Shown: positions 26,554-34,583, counted from the stretch's first letter. The stretch is DNA of 64,000 nt from DATHTK01 sp035463295 (GCA_035463295.1 DATHTK010000039.1:23118-87117), one strand, 5' to 3'. Made by a program: numbers and translations. The notes: a model not told the origin generated them from the letters alone.

Positions 26554-27563
26554 GCCGGGAGCTGCGGCGCGCCGCACTCAGGGAAGTCATGGACCGGCTC
26601 GGGCTCGGGGCGCTGGTCCTGCGTCGGCCGGCCAACTTCGCCTGGTACACGGGAGGGGCGGACAACCGGGTCGACCACGCCTCCGCGCTCGGCGTCGCCG
26701 CTGTACTGCTCACCGCGGGGACCGAGCACGTCCTCACGGACAACATCGAGGCGCCCCGGATGCGAGAGGAGGTCACATCCGACCTCGGGGTACTGGAGCA
26801 TCCCTGGTACGTAGACCCGGGGGACCTGATCCGGGATCTCGCGGATGGCTCTCCCGTAGGTGCGGACTCTCCCACCGAGCGCGGCCGCGACGTGGGGGAG
26901 GAGATCTCGCCGCTCCGTTACGTTCTGGACGCCGAGGCTCTGGGGAGGTACCGGGATCTCGGCGCCGAGGCTACCGCCGCGGTATCGGAGACGGCCGCCG
27001 CTATAGATCCTCGCACGGACGAGTTCGAGGCCGCGGCGATCCTCGCGGCGGCTTGCCGGCGGCGCGGTATGTTCGCCCCCGTTCTGCTCGCCGCCTCAGA
27101 GGACCGGTTCTCACGTTACCGCCACCCGGTCCCGCACGGGGGACCTCTCGGCCGCCGCGCGATGCTGGTCGTGTGCGCCGAGCGCGGCGGCCTCTACGCG
27201 AACCTGACCCGCCTCGTCGAGTTCGAGGCGCCTGACGCGCAGACAGCCCGGCGACAGAGGGCCTGCGAAAACATCCTGCGTCGGATGCGGGAGGAGGCCA
27301 CGCGCCCGGGACGCACCCTGGCCGCCGCGTTCGACGACGGCCGTCGCTTCTACGACGAAGAGGGCTTCCCCGAGGGCTGGAAGGACCATCATCAGGGCGG
27401 GCTGACCGGCTACGCCTCGCGCGAGATCGTCGCCGGCCCGAACACCCAGCACGAGATCCACCCCAACCAGGCCTTCGCCTGGAACCCCAGCCTGGTAGGT
27501 GCCAAAGCAGAGGAGACCTTTGTTCTGACCGATGCCGGTCCGGAGGTCATTGCTCATTCGTAA
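26550..27563 (+). CDS. M24 (Xaa-Pro peptidase-like) protein with a degenerate metal site
   Basis: A 337-aa protein with a creatinase-like N-terminal domain (GLGALVLRRPANFAWYTGG) and a pita-bread domain. True M24 enzymes bind two metals through Asp, Asp, His, Glu, Glu. Here the region normally holding both Asp residues reads VVCAERGGLYANLTRLVEF, with no Asp; the His survives in HHQGGLTGYA and the last Glu in LVGAKAEETFVL. It is therefore probably not a metallopeptidase and may bind a ligand instead. Its TTG start overlaps the galK stop (TTGA), so it belongs to the galactose operon, an unusual place for a peptidase. Confidence 0.75.
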   Translation: MSRELRRAALREVMDRLGLGALVLRRPANFAWYTGGADNRVDHASALGVAAVLLTAGTEHVLTDNIEAPRMREEVTSDLGVLEHPWYVDPGDLIRDLADGSPVGADSPTERGRDVGEEISPLRYVLDAEALGRYRDLGAEATAAVSETAAAIDPRTDEFEAAAILAAACRRRGMFAPVLLAASEDRFSRYRHPVPHGGPLGRRAMLVVCAERGGLYANLTRLVEFEAPDAQTARRQRACENILRRMREEATRPGRTLAAAFDDGRRFYDEEGFPEGWKDHHQGGLTGYASREIVAGPNTQHEIHPNQAFAWNPSLVGAKAEETFVLTDAGPEVIAHS

Positions 27564-27594
27564 GGCCTGGCCCCTGGCAGTCTACCCGATGCTT

Positions 27595-27620
27595 GTTTAA
27601 GGCGCCGCTTTGCAGGGTAA
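27595..27620 (+). promoter_or_regulatory. Sigma-B-like (general stress) promoter
   Basis: GTTTAA (27595-27600), 14 bases, GGGTAA (27615-27620) matches the GTTT-N12-16-GGGTA pattern of sigma-B/sigma-F-type promoters in Gram-positive bacteria. It lies 57 bases before ATG 27677 of a DJ-1/PfpI stress protein, which fits general-stress control. Confidence 0.6.
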
Positions 27621-27676
27621 TCACGATGCAGCAAGATCGTTATCCAGAGTCACGTGGAAAGGGGTTCTTTCTCTCT

Positions 27677-28252
27677 ATGGCCAACGAACTACAGGGTCGC
27701 AAGGTTGCCATTCTCATCGCTCCCGTGGGCAGCGAGCAGGTCGAGTTCACCGAGCCGAAGAAGACCGTCGAGGAGGCTGGCGCCAGCGTCGACGTGGTCG
27801 GACTTCAGACGGGCGAGGCGCAGGCCATGAACAGCGACGTCAACATGGGGGATACCTTCACGGTGGAGAAGGCCGTCTCCGACGTATCCGCCGACGACTA
27901 CGACGCCCTGATCGTGCCCGGTGGCACGGTGGGCGCGGATAACCTCCGCGGCAGCAGTGAAGCGGTGAGCTTCGTGCGGGGGTTCTTCGAGCAGGCCAAG
28001 CCGGTCGGCGTGATCTGCCACGGACCGTGGGTCCTGGTGGAGGCCGACGTTGTCCGCGGCCGGACGTTGACTTCCTATCCCACCCTCCAGACTGATATTC
28101 GCAACGCGGGCGGAGAGTGGGTCGACGAGGAGGTCGTCACGGATGCGGGCCTCGTGACGAGCCGTAACCCGGACGACCTTCCAGCCTTCTGCTCGAAGAT
28201 CGTCGAGGAGTTCGCCGAGGGCAAGCACGAGGAACAGAGAAGAAGCGCCTAG
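27677..28252 (+). CDS. DJ-1/PfpI family protein (class I glutamine amidotransferase-like)
   Basis: A 191-aa cytoplasmic protein of the PfpI/YhbO type, linked to stress survival through peptidase, deglycase or chaperone activities. Core motifs: KVAILIAPVGSEQVEF, DYDALIVPGGTVGADNLR and the nucleophile elbow VGVICHGPWVLVEADVV with its Cys at about residue 117, followed by TSYPTLQTDIRNAGGEWVDE. ATG 27677 is chosen; ATG 27626 in the same frame would be almost at the predicted transcription start. It has its own stress promoter and a strong downstream terminator, so it looks monocistronic. Confidence 0.9.
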   Translation: MANELQGRKVAILIAPVGSEQVEFTEPKKTVEEAGASVDVVGLQTGEAQAMNSDVNMGDTFTVEKAVSDVSADDYDALIVPGGTVGADNLRGSSEAVSFVRGFFEQAKPVGVICHGPWVLVEADVVRGRTLTSYPTLQTDIRNAGGEWVDEEVVTDAGLVTSRNPDDLPAFCSKIVEEFAEGKHEEQRRSA

Positions 28253-28292
28253 AGAACGCTGCCGACGCAAGATCGGACTATTACAGACTCGC

Positions 28293-28321
28293 GCCGGGTC
28301 CCGTCCATGCCGGGACCCGGC
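28293..28321 (+). terminator. Strong hairpin after the DJ-1/PfpI gene
   Basis: GCCGGGTCCCG (28293-28303) and CGGGACCCGGC (28311-28321) form a perfect 11-bp GC stem with a 7-base loop, 41 bases after the stop. No U-run follows, as is frequent in GC-rich actinobacteria. Confidence 0.7.
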
Positions 28322-28347
28322 CGCGTCTGACGCCTCCGAGGGGACGG

Positions 28348-28372
28348 GTTTACCCGGGATCAAGCGGGGTAC
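28348..28372 (+). promoter_or_regulatory. Sigma-B-like (general stress) promoter
   Basis: GTTTAC (28348-28353), 13 bases, GGGTAC (28367-28372), 41 bases before the SRPBCC gene. It is the second promoter of this type within 1 kb and matches the stress-sigma consensus closely. Confidence 0.6.
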
Positions 28373-28413
28373 AAAGATGCGTTAGTCGAGAGATCACGAT
28401 CGGTTCAGGAGGC

Positions 28414-29022
28414 ATGATGCCGCAAAGAGTGGAGGGAAGCATAGAGGTAGAGGCTCCGGTGGGGAGGGTCTACGAGTACTGGAGAAACCTGGAGAACCTC
28501 CCGAAGTTCATGGCCAATATCCAGGAGGTCCGTCCTACTGGTCCGGACACCACTCACTGGGTAGTCAAGGGTCCTCTAGGAACCAACGTCGAGTTCGACG
28601 CCAGAACGACCCAAGACGAGCCCAACAGCGCCATCGGGTGGAACTCGGTGGATGGGGTCGTGCAGACCTCGGGCCAGGTGCGCTTCCAGGAGGTGGGGGA
28701 CACCCGGACCCGCGTCGAAGTCCAGATGAACTACGCCGACCCGCCCGGCGGCAAGGTAGGGGAGGCGGCTTCGAGGGTGGTAGCCAACCCGCAGGTGATG
28801 ATGGAGCAGGACCTCAGGAATTTCAAGGACATCATCGAGGGCAAGGCCACCCCCGAAGAGGTCCAGCAGCGGCCCTCCGCCGCAACCGCCCAGAGCGGCC
28901 TGGTTGCCTTCGTCACCTCGGGAACCGGGCTTGTCGTCGTGGGCGGGGGACTGCTCCTGTGGCTCCTGCTCCGCCGGCGCGGCGGTCGCTCGAAGAGGTC
29001 CCGGATAATCTTCGAGTTCTAG
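28414..29022 (+). CDS. SRPBCC (polyketide cyclase/COQ10-like) protein with C-terminal membrane anchor
   Basis: A 202-aa protein. Residues 1-150 form a START-like ligand-binding fold: SIEVEAPVGRVYEYWRNLEN, LPKFMANIQEVRPTG, TRVEVQMNYADPPGGKVGEA and MEQDLRNFKDIIEG. A Pro/Gln linker follows, then one helix (LVAFVTSGTGLVVVGGGLLL) and an Arg-rich cytoplasmic tail, so the binding domain is likely membrane-tethered. Such proteins are widespread in stress-tolerant bacteria but their ligand is unknown. The stress-type promoter upstream supports a stress role. The start may be ATG 28414 or 28417. A perfect terminator follows. Confidence 0.85.
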   Translation: MMPQRVEGSIEVEAPVGRVYEYWRNLENLPKFMANIQEVRPTGPDTTHWVVKGPLGTNVEFDARTTQDEPNSAIGWNSVDGVVQTSGQVRFQEVGDTRTRVEVQMNYADPPGGKVGEAASRVVANPQVMMEQDLRNFKDIIEGKATPEEVQQRPSAATAQSGLVAFVTSGTGLVVVGGGLLLWLLLRRRGGRSKRSRIIFEF

Positions 29023-29041
29023 CTCGAGAAGCTCTCGCGCA

Positions 29042-29080
29042 AGAGACCGGGGCGCCCCACAGATGGGCGCCCCGGTCTCT
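29042..29080. terminator. Bidirectional terminator
   Basis: AGAGACCGGGGCGCCC (29042-29057) pairs perfectly with GGGCGCCCCGGTCTCT (29065-29080): 16 bp, 7-base loop, between convergent genes and followed by GCTCTTGTT on the plus side. Confidence 0.88.
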
Positions 29081-29098
29081 GCTCTTGTTGGGGTGTCT

Positions 29099-29371
29099 CT
29101 ACCCGGCGGAGACGTCGCCGAAGATCAGGACCCGGCGCTCCATGTCGAAGAAGACGCCGTCGCTCTTCTCGAGGAGTCTGAGGATGACCCTCGAGTCATC
29201 GGCCGTGGGGCGAATAACGTACTCCTCGGCGCCGTTGTCCAGGATCAGCTGGAACGTGAACGCGCCGGGCGCCCCGCGCTCCCTCTCGGTCCAGGACGCC
29301 TGGTAGTCTGTTACCTGCCGGACCTTTATGGCCGATTCCGTCCGCTGCTCTTGCTGGTGCTGGTCTGTCAC
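29099..29371 (-). CDS. Hypothetical protein, 90 aa
   Basis: A small soluble protein of no recognised family. A polar N-terminus (Gln, Glu and Arg-rich, about 16 residues) is followed by an alternating hydrophobic pattern suggesting a compact beta-rich fold: FTFQLILDNGAEEYVIRP, then LLEKSDGVFFDMERRVLIFG. No Cys, His clusters or membrane segment. It faces the SRPBCC gene across a strong terminator. The third-position composition is like that of neighbouring genes, which supports it being coding. Confidence 0.65.
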   Translation of the reverse strand: MTDQHQQEQRTESAIKVRQVTDYQASWTERERGAPGAFTFQLILDNGAEEYVIRPTADDSRVILRLLEKSDGVFFDMERRVLIFGDVSAG

Positions 29372-29451
29372 CGACTACCTCCCATTCTCCCACTACGATA
29401 GATCGAACCCTTTTTCCCGGCTCGGGGCTTGTCGAAACCAGGCCGGTTGGA

Positions 29452-29775
29452 TCAGAGGCGGTCGATCTTGGCGGCGAGGACGAAGTCGCTCTCGGTGAGT
29501 CCGTCTATTTTGTGGGTGTAGATGGTGATTGCGGCACGCCCCCAGCCGAATTCGATGTCGGGGTGGTGGGCCTGCTCTTCGGCGAGCTCGCCGACGCGGT
29601 TGACGAAGTCGAGCGCCTCCCGGAAGTTCTCGAAGCGGAACTCCCTTCTCAGGTGATGCTCCCCGACGACCCCCCAGTCGGGGAGCTGGCGCGCGAGCTC
29701 CTCGAGCTCGCCGCCCCGGAGCGGCGGCACGTCGCCCCTGCACGGTACGCACGTCTTGCTGGCCAGGTCTGCCAT
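29452..29775 (-). CDS. phhB: Pterin-4a-carbinolamine dehydratase
   Basis: A 107-aa enzyme that dehydrates 4a-hydroxytetrahydrobiopterin, the recycling partner of aromatic amino-acid hydroxylases. The N-terminus has CVPCRGDVPPLRGGELEELA, common in bacterial members; the active-site histidine pair is in AEEQAHHPDIEFGWGRAAIT (about residues 70-90), and THKIDGLTESDFVLAAKIDR is the conserved end. No pterin-dependent hydroxylase is present in this window, so a Moco-related or moonlighting role cannot be excluded. It lies 24 bases from the pyrophosphatase gene on the same strand and is probably its operon partner. Confidence 0.92.
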   Translation of the reverse strand: MADLASKTCVPCRGDVPPLRGGELEELARQLPDWGVVGEHHLRREFRFENFREALDFVNRVGELAEEQAHHPDIEFGWGRAAITIYTHKIDGLTESDFVLAAKIDRL

Positions 29776-29799
29776 GACGGTACCTCCTTCTCCCTAGCC

Positions 29800-30345
29800 C
29801 TACTGCTTCTTCGCCGGGGCGAAGTGTTCCCCGTAGAGTTCCATCGCGTGTTGGATGGCTCCTACGGCTTCCTCCGGGCCCTCGAAGTCCCCAACGTCGA
29901 CCTCCTTGCCCTCTAGCACCTTGTAGTCCTGGAAAAAGCGTCTGAGCTCCTGCAAGCGGTGCTCGGGCAGCTGCTCGTAGTGATCGACGTTCTGGTACTC
30001 CGGGTCGTCGAGGTGGATGCAGATGATCTTCTCGTCGTTCTGCCCCTCGTCGACCATGTGCATCATCCCTATAGGGCGCGCTCGCAGGATGCTCAGAGCC
30101 TGGACCGGCTCTTGCATCACGACGAGCAGGTCGAGCGGGTCAGCGTCGTCACCGAGTGTGCGCGGGATAAAGCCATAGTTAGCCGGGTAGATCACGGACG
30201 AGTAGAGTACGCGGTCGACCAGCAGGAGCCCCGTCTCCTTGTCCAGCTCGTACTTGACCTTGGAGCCCTTGGGGATCTCGATCAGGGCGTTGACCTCCTC
30301 CGGGGCCCCCTCGCCCGTCGAAACGTCGTGCCAGGGATGGGCCAT
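29800..30345 (-). CDS. ppa: Inorganic pyrophosphatase (family I)
   Basis: A 181-aa soluble enzyme hydrolysing pyrophosphate to phosphate with Mg2+. Signature: NALIEIPKGSKVKYELDKET at about residues 19-38, SSVIYPANYGFIPRTLGDDA and the metal-binding DADPLDLLVVMQEP with three Asp residues, then KIICIHLDDPEYQNV. Length is normal for bacterial hexameric enzymes. The start ATG has AGGAGA a few bases upstream. It drives biosynthetic reactions, including the CoA-ligase reactions encoded elsewhere in the window, by removing PPi. Confidence 0.96.
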   Translation of the reverse strand: MAHPWHDVSTGEGAPEEVNALIEIPKGSKVKYELDKETGLLLVDRVLYSSVIYPANYGFIPRTLGDDADPLDLLVVMQEPVQALSILRARPIGMMHMVDEGQNDEKIICIHLDDPEYQNVDHYEQLPEHRLQELRRFFQDYKVLEGKEVDVGDFEGPEEAVGAIQHAMELYGEHFAPAKKQ

Positions 30346-30477
30346 CGTGAGTCTCCTCTCCTAGCCGGAGCGCCTCGGCTGCTCTCGCGGAGCGCTCTCG
30401 GATATCGAACATATGCCGTATGGCGGATTCTAGCGGTACGGGAACCCGTGACGCACCCCTGACAGCCGGCGAGGTCG

Positions 30478-31566
30478 TTACTCGCGGAAGTCTTGCAGGA
30501 GCCTTTCGTTGGTCTGGTAGTCCGGCACGAGGACCTGATCGCCGTTGGGCAGGGTGGTGGGGAAGCCCCGGAGCTGGACGGCGTCCATCCCGGTTCCTTC
30601 GCCGCGCGAGACCAGTACCCTGGCCAGCGAGATCGCCTTTACGGGTCCCACGTCGGTATCCACGTTGCTCATGAGCGTCCCGACGATCGGCGGTAGCTTG
30701 GCCAAGGTGTTCCAGCTAAGGACCTGCTCGCGCAGGGCGCCGATCAGGCGCTGTTGGTGGCGTATCCGGTCCAGGTCGCCCCCCGCCGTGCCTCTGAAGC
30801 GCGCATAGAAAAGGGCCTGGCGGCCGTTCAGCGTCTGCGGGCCGTCCTGTATCCCGTACTTGGGCGGCACCTCGTCCTCCACGTCCACCTCGACCCCGCC
30901 CATGGCGTCTATGACCTCTTCGAAACCCCTGAAGTCCACGACAGCGTAGTGGTCTATGGGGATGCCGGTGAGGCCCTCCACCACGTCCCGGGAGAGGGCG
31001 ACGCCGCCGTAGGAGTAGGCCGTGTTGATCCTGTCATGAACGCCTGGCCACAGCTCGACCAGCAAGTCCCTCGGGATGGAGAGGATCTCGACCCTCCCCG
31101 TACCGGGCGTGACCTGGACCACGATCATGGTGTCGGAACGGGTCCCCATGTACTCGCCGCCGGCCCCCGGCCGGGTGTCGACACCCAACACGAGGACGTT
31201 CAGAGGCGCCTGCGACCCTTCCGGCGCTTCACGGGCCGCATGGTTCTGCGGTTGCGCCGTAGTCTGATCGCCGGCTCCTGAACTCCCCGGGACGGACGGT
31301 ATGAACTCCTCGAGCGCCACGTTCCCTGCAGCCGGTTCGGAGGTCTTCACGAGGAGATCCGGCGACTCGGAAGGAGGCCCTCCGGCCGGCGTGACAGAGG
31401 GGGTCGCGGCGCTCGCGCGCACCGCTTCGAGGTCGGAGGTGAAAAGAACCTCCGCCCCGAGCGCGGCCCCGGTCAGGAGTCCCGCTCCTACCATCAGGGC
31501 CGCGAACAGGCCCCTGCGGCGCACCGACCGGGACGTTTGTCGAGTTTCTCGATGCGACTCTTTCAC
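30478..31566 (-). CDS. LytR-CpsA-Psr (LCP) family cell-wall ligase
   Basis: A 362-aa membrane-anchored protein expected to attach anionic glycopolymers to peptidoglycan outside the cell. A cytoplasmic Arg-rich N-terminus precedes one helix (RRGLFAALMVGAGLLTGAAL); a Pro/Ser/Thr-rich linker of about 80 residues follows. The LCP domain has LNVLVLGVDTRPGAGGEYMG, RSDTMIVVQVTP, LSIPRDLLVELWPG, INTAYSYGGVALSRDVVEGL and the late DRIRHQQRLIGALREQ, which carry the pyrophosphate-binding Arg and Asp residues. It appears to be a single-gene unit. Confidence 0.93.
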   Translation of the reverse strand: MKESHRETRQTSRSVRRRGLFAALMVGAGLLTGAALGAEVLFTSDLEAVRASAATPSVTPAGGPPSESPDLLVKTSEPAAGNVALEEFIPSVPGSSGAGDQTTAQPQNHAAREAPEGSQAPLNVLVLGVDTRPGAGGEYMGTRSDTMIVVQVTPGTGRVEILSIPRDLLVELWPGVHDRINTAYSYGGVALSRDVVEGLTGIPIDHYAVVDFRGFEEVIDAMGGVEVDVEDEVPPKYGIQDGPQTLNGRQALFYARFRGTAGGDLDRIRHQQRLIGALREQVLSWNTLAKLPPIVGTLMSNVDTDVGPVKAISLARVLVSRGEGTGMDAVQLRGFPTTLPNGDQVLVPDYQTNERLLQDFRE

Positions 31567-31873
31567 CTCGAAAGTATAGCCGTGACACCCGTAGAGCGGA
31601 AACCCCGCGTACTACAGGACCCCCCAGACCAGTGACCCGTTACGCGTTCGCGGGCCGTCAGCTCCGATCCTGGAGACCTGTGCGGGGTTCACAGGCGGCT
31701 CCCGAGCAGCGTCGAGTAGCTGGCTGGCGCGCCCCGGTCGAGCGAGTTCCTGCCCTGTGATACGGAATCTGATCTTGTACTGGCCCGTGACGGACGGGGT
31801 CGGCAACGACCCCACCTGCCTCTATGATGGATGGAGAGCGGCTATGGGACCGTGTAGGCGTAGAAGGAGCGAT
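31567..31873. other. Intergenic region between divergent LCP and deaminase genes
   Basis: About 307 bases with no convincing gene. It should contain promoters for both flanking genes, but I see no good -35/-10 pair. A short leftward open frame (31612-31815) has no motif or ribosome site. AAGGAG at 31863-31868 is the ribosome site of the deaminase. Confidence 0.4.
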
Positions 31874-32899
31874 ATGAGTTCACCGGATGCTGCCATCGTC
31901 GACACTTTCCTGAAGAGGTTGCCGAAGGCCGAACTGCACATGCACTTGGAGGGCTCACTGGAGCCGGAGATGATGTTCGAGATCGCGCAGCGCAACGGCG
32001 TCTCGCTGAAGTACGCTTCCGTGGAGGAGGTGAGAAGAGCCTACGACTTCACGGACCTGCAGTCCTTCCTCGACGTCTACTACGAGGCCACCAGGGTGCT
32101 CCTCTACGAGAGGGACTTCTATGACCTGACCTGGGCGTACCTTGAGAGAGCCTCCTCGCAGGGCGTACGCCACGCAGAGATCTTCTTCGACCCCCAGGCT
32201 CACACCGACCGCGGTGTGGCCTTCGAGACGGCGATCACGGGCATACGCAGGGCGTTGCTCGACGGCGAACGGAGGCTCGGCACCTCCTCGCACCTGATAC
32301 TGTGCTTCCTCAGGCACCTGAGCGAGGAGGCGGCCATTGAGACCCTGCGCCAGGCGCTACCCTACAGTGAGTGGATCGTCGGCGTTGGCCTCGACTCCTC
32401 GGAGGTCGGCCATCCGCCCGATGACTTCAGGGCGGTGTTCGAGGAGGCCGGAAAGCACGGGTTTCGCAAGGTGGCCCACGCCGGGGAGGAGGGGCCCCCG
32501 GAGTACATCTGGCAGGCCCTCGACGATCTGGGAGCGGTTCGGATCGATCACGGCGTCCGGTGTATGGAGGACGAGAAGCTGGTGAAGAGGTTGCGGGAGG
32601 ATCGAGTCCCGCTGACCGTTTGCCCGCTCTCTAACGTCAAGCTGCGCGTATTCAGCTCGATAGAAGCGCATCCGGTGAAGCGAATGCTGGACAGGGACCT
32701 GTGCGTGACGGTGAACTCCGACGATCCCGCCTACTTCGGCGGCTACGTGGCCGATAACTTCCGCGCGGTACGAGACGGACTCGGATTTACGCGGGATGAC
32801 TTCCGGAGGGTGGCGGAGAACTCCTTCCAGGCTTCGTTCCTCGACGACGGGACAAAGAAGCGGCTGCTTGCGGAGCTGGATTCCTACCTTGCCCCGTAG
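31874..32899 (+). CDS. Adenosine deaminase family protein, probably adenine deaminase type
   Basis: A 341-aa zinc hydrolase of the adenosine/AMP deaminase fold. Zinc ligands: LPKAELHMHLEGSLEPEM at about residue 14 (HxH), FRKVAHAGEEGPPE with His and the catalytic Glu, and VNSDDPAYFGGYVADN with Asp. The SDDPAYFGGY variant with Tyr-Phe-Gly-Gly is typical of the fungal/bacterial adenine aminohydrolase branch rather than classical adenosine deaminase, so adenine is the likelier substrate. ATG 31874 is chosen for AAGGAG 5 bases ahead; the frame is open upstream but without coding signal. Confidence 0.87.
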   Translation: MSSPDAAIVDTFLKRLPKAELHMHLEGSLEPEMMFEIAQRNGVSLKYASVEEVRRAYDFTDLQSFLDVYYEATRVLLYERDFYDLTWAYLERASSQGVRHAEIFFDPQAHTDRGVAFETAITGIRRALLDGERRLGTSSHLILCFLRHLSEEAAIETLRQALPYSEWIVGVGLDSSEVGHPPDDFRAVFEEAGKHGFRKVAHAGEEGPPEYIWQALDDLGAVRIDHGVRCMEDEKLVKRLREDRVPLTVCPLSNVKLRVFSSIEAHPVKRMLDRDLCVTVNSDDPAYFGGYVADNFRAVRDGLGFTRDDFRRVAENSFQASFLDDGTKKRLLAELDSYLAP

Positions 32900-32932
32900 C
32901 TGACGTGCTGCAACCGGCGGAAGTGAGCCTTA

Positions 32933-32995
32933 CCAGGACCATCTCGGCCGTCAAACGACCGAGATGTCCGGATGCTCCGGTGATGATGGTCCTGG
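32933..32995. other. Structured three-stem element between convergent genes
   Basis: CCAGGACCATC (32933-32943) is the exact reverse complement of GATGGTCCTGG (32985-32995). Inside lies a second strong hairpin, CATCTCGGCCGT (32940-32951) against ACGACCGAGATG (32955-32966) with one mismatch and a CAA loop, then a small CCGGA/TCCGG stem (32968-32980). The outer and inner stems share four bases. It could be a bidirectional terminator, an RNA switch-like fold, or a small mobile repeat. No T-run immediately follows. Confidence 0.6.
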
Positions 32996-33033
32996 AGTCT
33001 GCCTTTCTTGACGTTCTGTACCCCGTAGTCCGC

Positions 33034-33663
33034 CTAACTAGTGAGCTTCCAGGCGCTCTGGAAGCTTAACCCTAGCGGCTGCTGGAGCGTCATCCCGAAG
33101 AACCCGAGCCTCTCCAGCTCTCTCGCCCGACGCAGAGGCCCGGCGTCTATCGCTACGAGCCCGCCGTCGCGCACGAGTTGCGCCACCGTTTCCTTGGCCT
33201 CGCCGTCGTCTCCGGCGATGAACACGTCGAGCGGCTGCCCCGCGACCCGCCCTTCGACGAGCGTGCCCGCAAACGTGGTGTTGAAAGCCTTCACTACGCG
33301 CGCCCCCCCAGAGGCCGCCTTCTGAATCTCCTCGGCCGCCGAGCTGTCGGGCGGGGTTACGAGGCCGTCGAAGGTCTGCCAGTCCACGGGGTTGGTGATG
33401 TCTACCACGACCTTGCCGGTGAGCCCCTCACCGTACTGCTGCACCAGCGGCGCCGCGGCATCGTAGGGGACCGCTAGCACGACCACGTCGCCTACGATGG
33501 GGTCGCCGACCGCGCCGGCGCCGACGGAACCACCGAGCTCCCGGACGAGCTCCTCGCTCTTGCCGGCCTCGCCGTCGAGCAACGTGACCTCGTGTCCGCC
33601 GGCCAGAAGCCGGGTGGCGATGCCCCGCCCCATGTTGCCCGTGCCAATTATCGTAACCTGCAT
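33034..33663 (-). CDS. NADP-dependent oxidoreductase, F420-reductase-like (NAD-binding domain 2)
   Basis: A 209-aa Rossmann-fold protein related to F420H2:NADP oxidoreductase and NAD(P)-binding reductases. It starts with QVTIIGTGNMGRGIATRLLA; DVVVLAVPYDAAAPLVQQYG, GKVVVDITNPVDWQTFDGLV and RVVKAFNTTFAGTLVEGRV follow in family order. ATG 33663 is chosen because GGAGG lies 8 bases before it; the frame is open 12 codons further. Whether it uses F420 cannot be told. It is divergent from a TetR regulator with a palindrome between them, a common arrangement for inducible reductases. Confidence 0.87.
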   Translation of the reverse strand: MQVTIIGTGNMGRGIATRLLAGGHEVTLLDGEAGKSEELVRELGGSVGAGAVGDPIVGDVVVLAVPYDAAAPLVQQYGEGLTGKVVVDITNPVDWQTFDGLVTPPDSSAAEEIQKAASGGARVVKAFNTTFAGTLVEGRVAGQPLDVFIAGDDGEAKETVAQLVRDGGLVAIDAGPLRRARELERLGFFGMTLQQPLGLSFQSAWKLTS

Positions 33664-33714
33664 CTCGAGCCTCCTTCGCATCGGATGTCTGTTTTCCAAC
33701 TGCTATTGCCAAAA

Positions 33715-33726
33715 CGACAGTTGTCG
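33715..33726. promoter_or_regulatory. Candidate TetR operator in the divergent region
   Basis: CGACAGTTGTCG (inverted arms CGACA/TGTCG) lies between the divergent reductase and TetR genes, with GATAAT, a possible -10 for the TetR gene, 6 bases downstream at 33732-33737. Confidence 0.45.
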
Positions 33727-33806
33727 CTTAAGATAATGCTACACGGACAGGTCGGGTTCAACCGTCAGAAGCGGCGCCGTGTCGGCTAAACAACAAAGGG
33801 GCGAAG

Positions 33807-34430
33807 ATGTTGGTCAAGGAGTCCGTTGGGAAGGTTGGGAAGCGGGTTGATCCCCGCGTCAAGCGCACCCGGGCGCTCATAGTGGGGGCGTTCAACGAGC
33901 TGGTAGCGGAGAAGGGCCACGCCGGGCTCACCGTGCAGGAGATCGCCGAGCGTGCGACGGTTAACAGGGCCACGTTCTACGCACACTTCGCCGATCAGTA
34001 CGAGCTCTTCGATTGCGCCATCAGCGAGGCCTTCCGGGAGGAGCTGCGGCAGAGGTTGCCAGCGTCGCGTGGTCTGAGCCGAGAGAACCTACGGGCGCTG
34101 GTACTCGCGGCCTGCGATTACCTCGCGGGTCTCAACAAGGCCTGCTCGCGGACGGACCGGCAGTTCAGGCCCCTCATCGAGGCGCGGGTGCAGGGCGAGC
34201 TGTACGAGCTTCTTCTAGGCTGGATCGAGGCGTCGGTACGGAGGGTAGACGGCCGGTCGATCAGCCCCGATGTTACGGCGTCGGTGGTGAGCTGGGCGAT
34301 CTTCGGGGCTGCACTGGACTGGAGCCGTAATGGGGCGGCTCCCTCGTCGGAGGAGGTCGCGGATCAAGTCCTCTCGGTGGTAGTCGGGGGTCTGGACGGT
34401 TCGGTGTCGCTACCGGCTCGTATCTCCTGA
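33807..34430 (+). CDS. TetR/AcrR family transcriptional regulator
   Basis: A 207-aa repressor. The N-terminal helix-turn-helix is RTRALIVGAFNELVAEKGHA, then GLTVQEIAERATVNRATFYA and HFADQYELFDCAI, at about residues 18-68. The C-terminal ligand-binding half is unassigned. It is divergent from the NADP oxidoreductase with a palindrome between them, so control of itself and that enzyme is likely. Control of the downstream aromatic catabolism genes is possible but not shown. Confidence 0.92.
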   Translation: MLVKESVGKVGKRVDPRVKRTRALIVGAFNELVAEKGHAGLTVQEIAERATVNRATFYAHFADQYELFDCAISEAFREELRQRLPASRGLSRENLRALVLAACDYLAGLNKACSRTDRQFRPLIEARVQGELYELLLGWIEASVRRVDGRSISPDVTASVVSWAIFGAALDWSRNGAAPSSEEVADQVLSVVVGGLDGSVSLPARIS

Positions 34431-34583
34431 GCCGCTCTGCGGTCCTCGACCTTCGCGGCGGGTGCCTCTTGCCAGGATAGCGTCGGGATAAGCTCCCGCT
34501 AATGGAGCCCATCGAAACCCGGTACTTACAGAGGGCAGGGATACGGATCGGTTTCATGAGCTCCCCGAGACATATCTGTTTGC

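Noticed and set aside
31612..31815. Leftward 67-codon frame in the LCP/deaminase gap
   Set aside because: No ribosome site, no motif, composition not coding-like; I could not link it to any known family.
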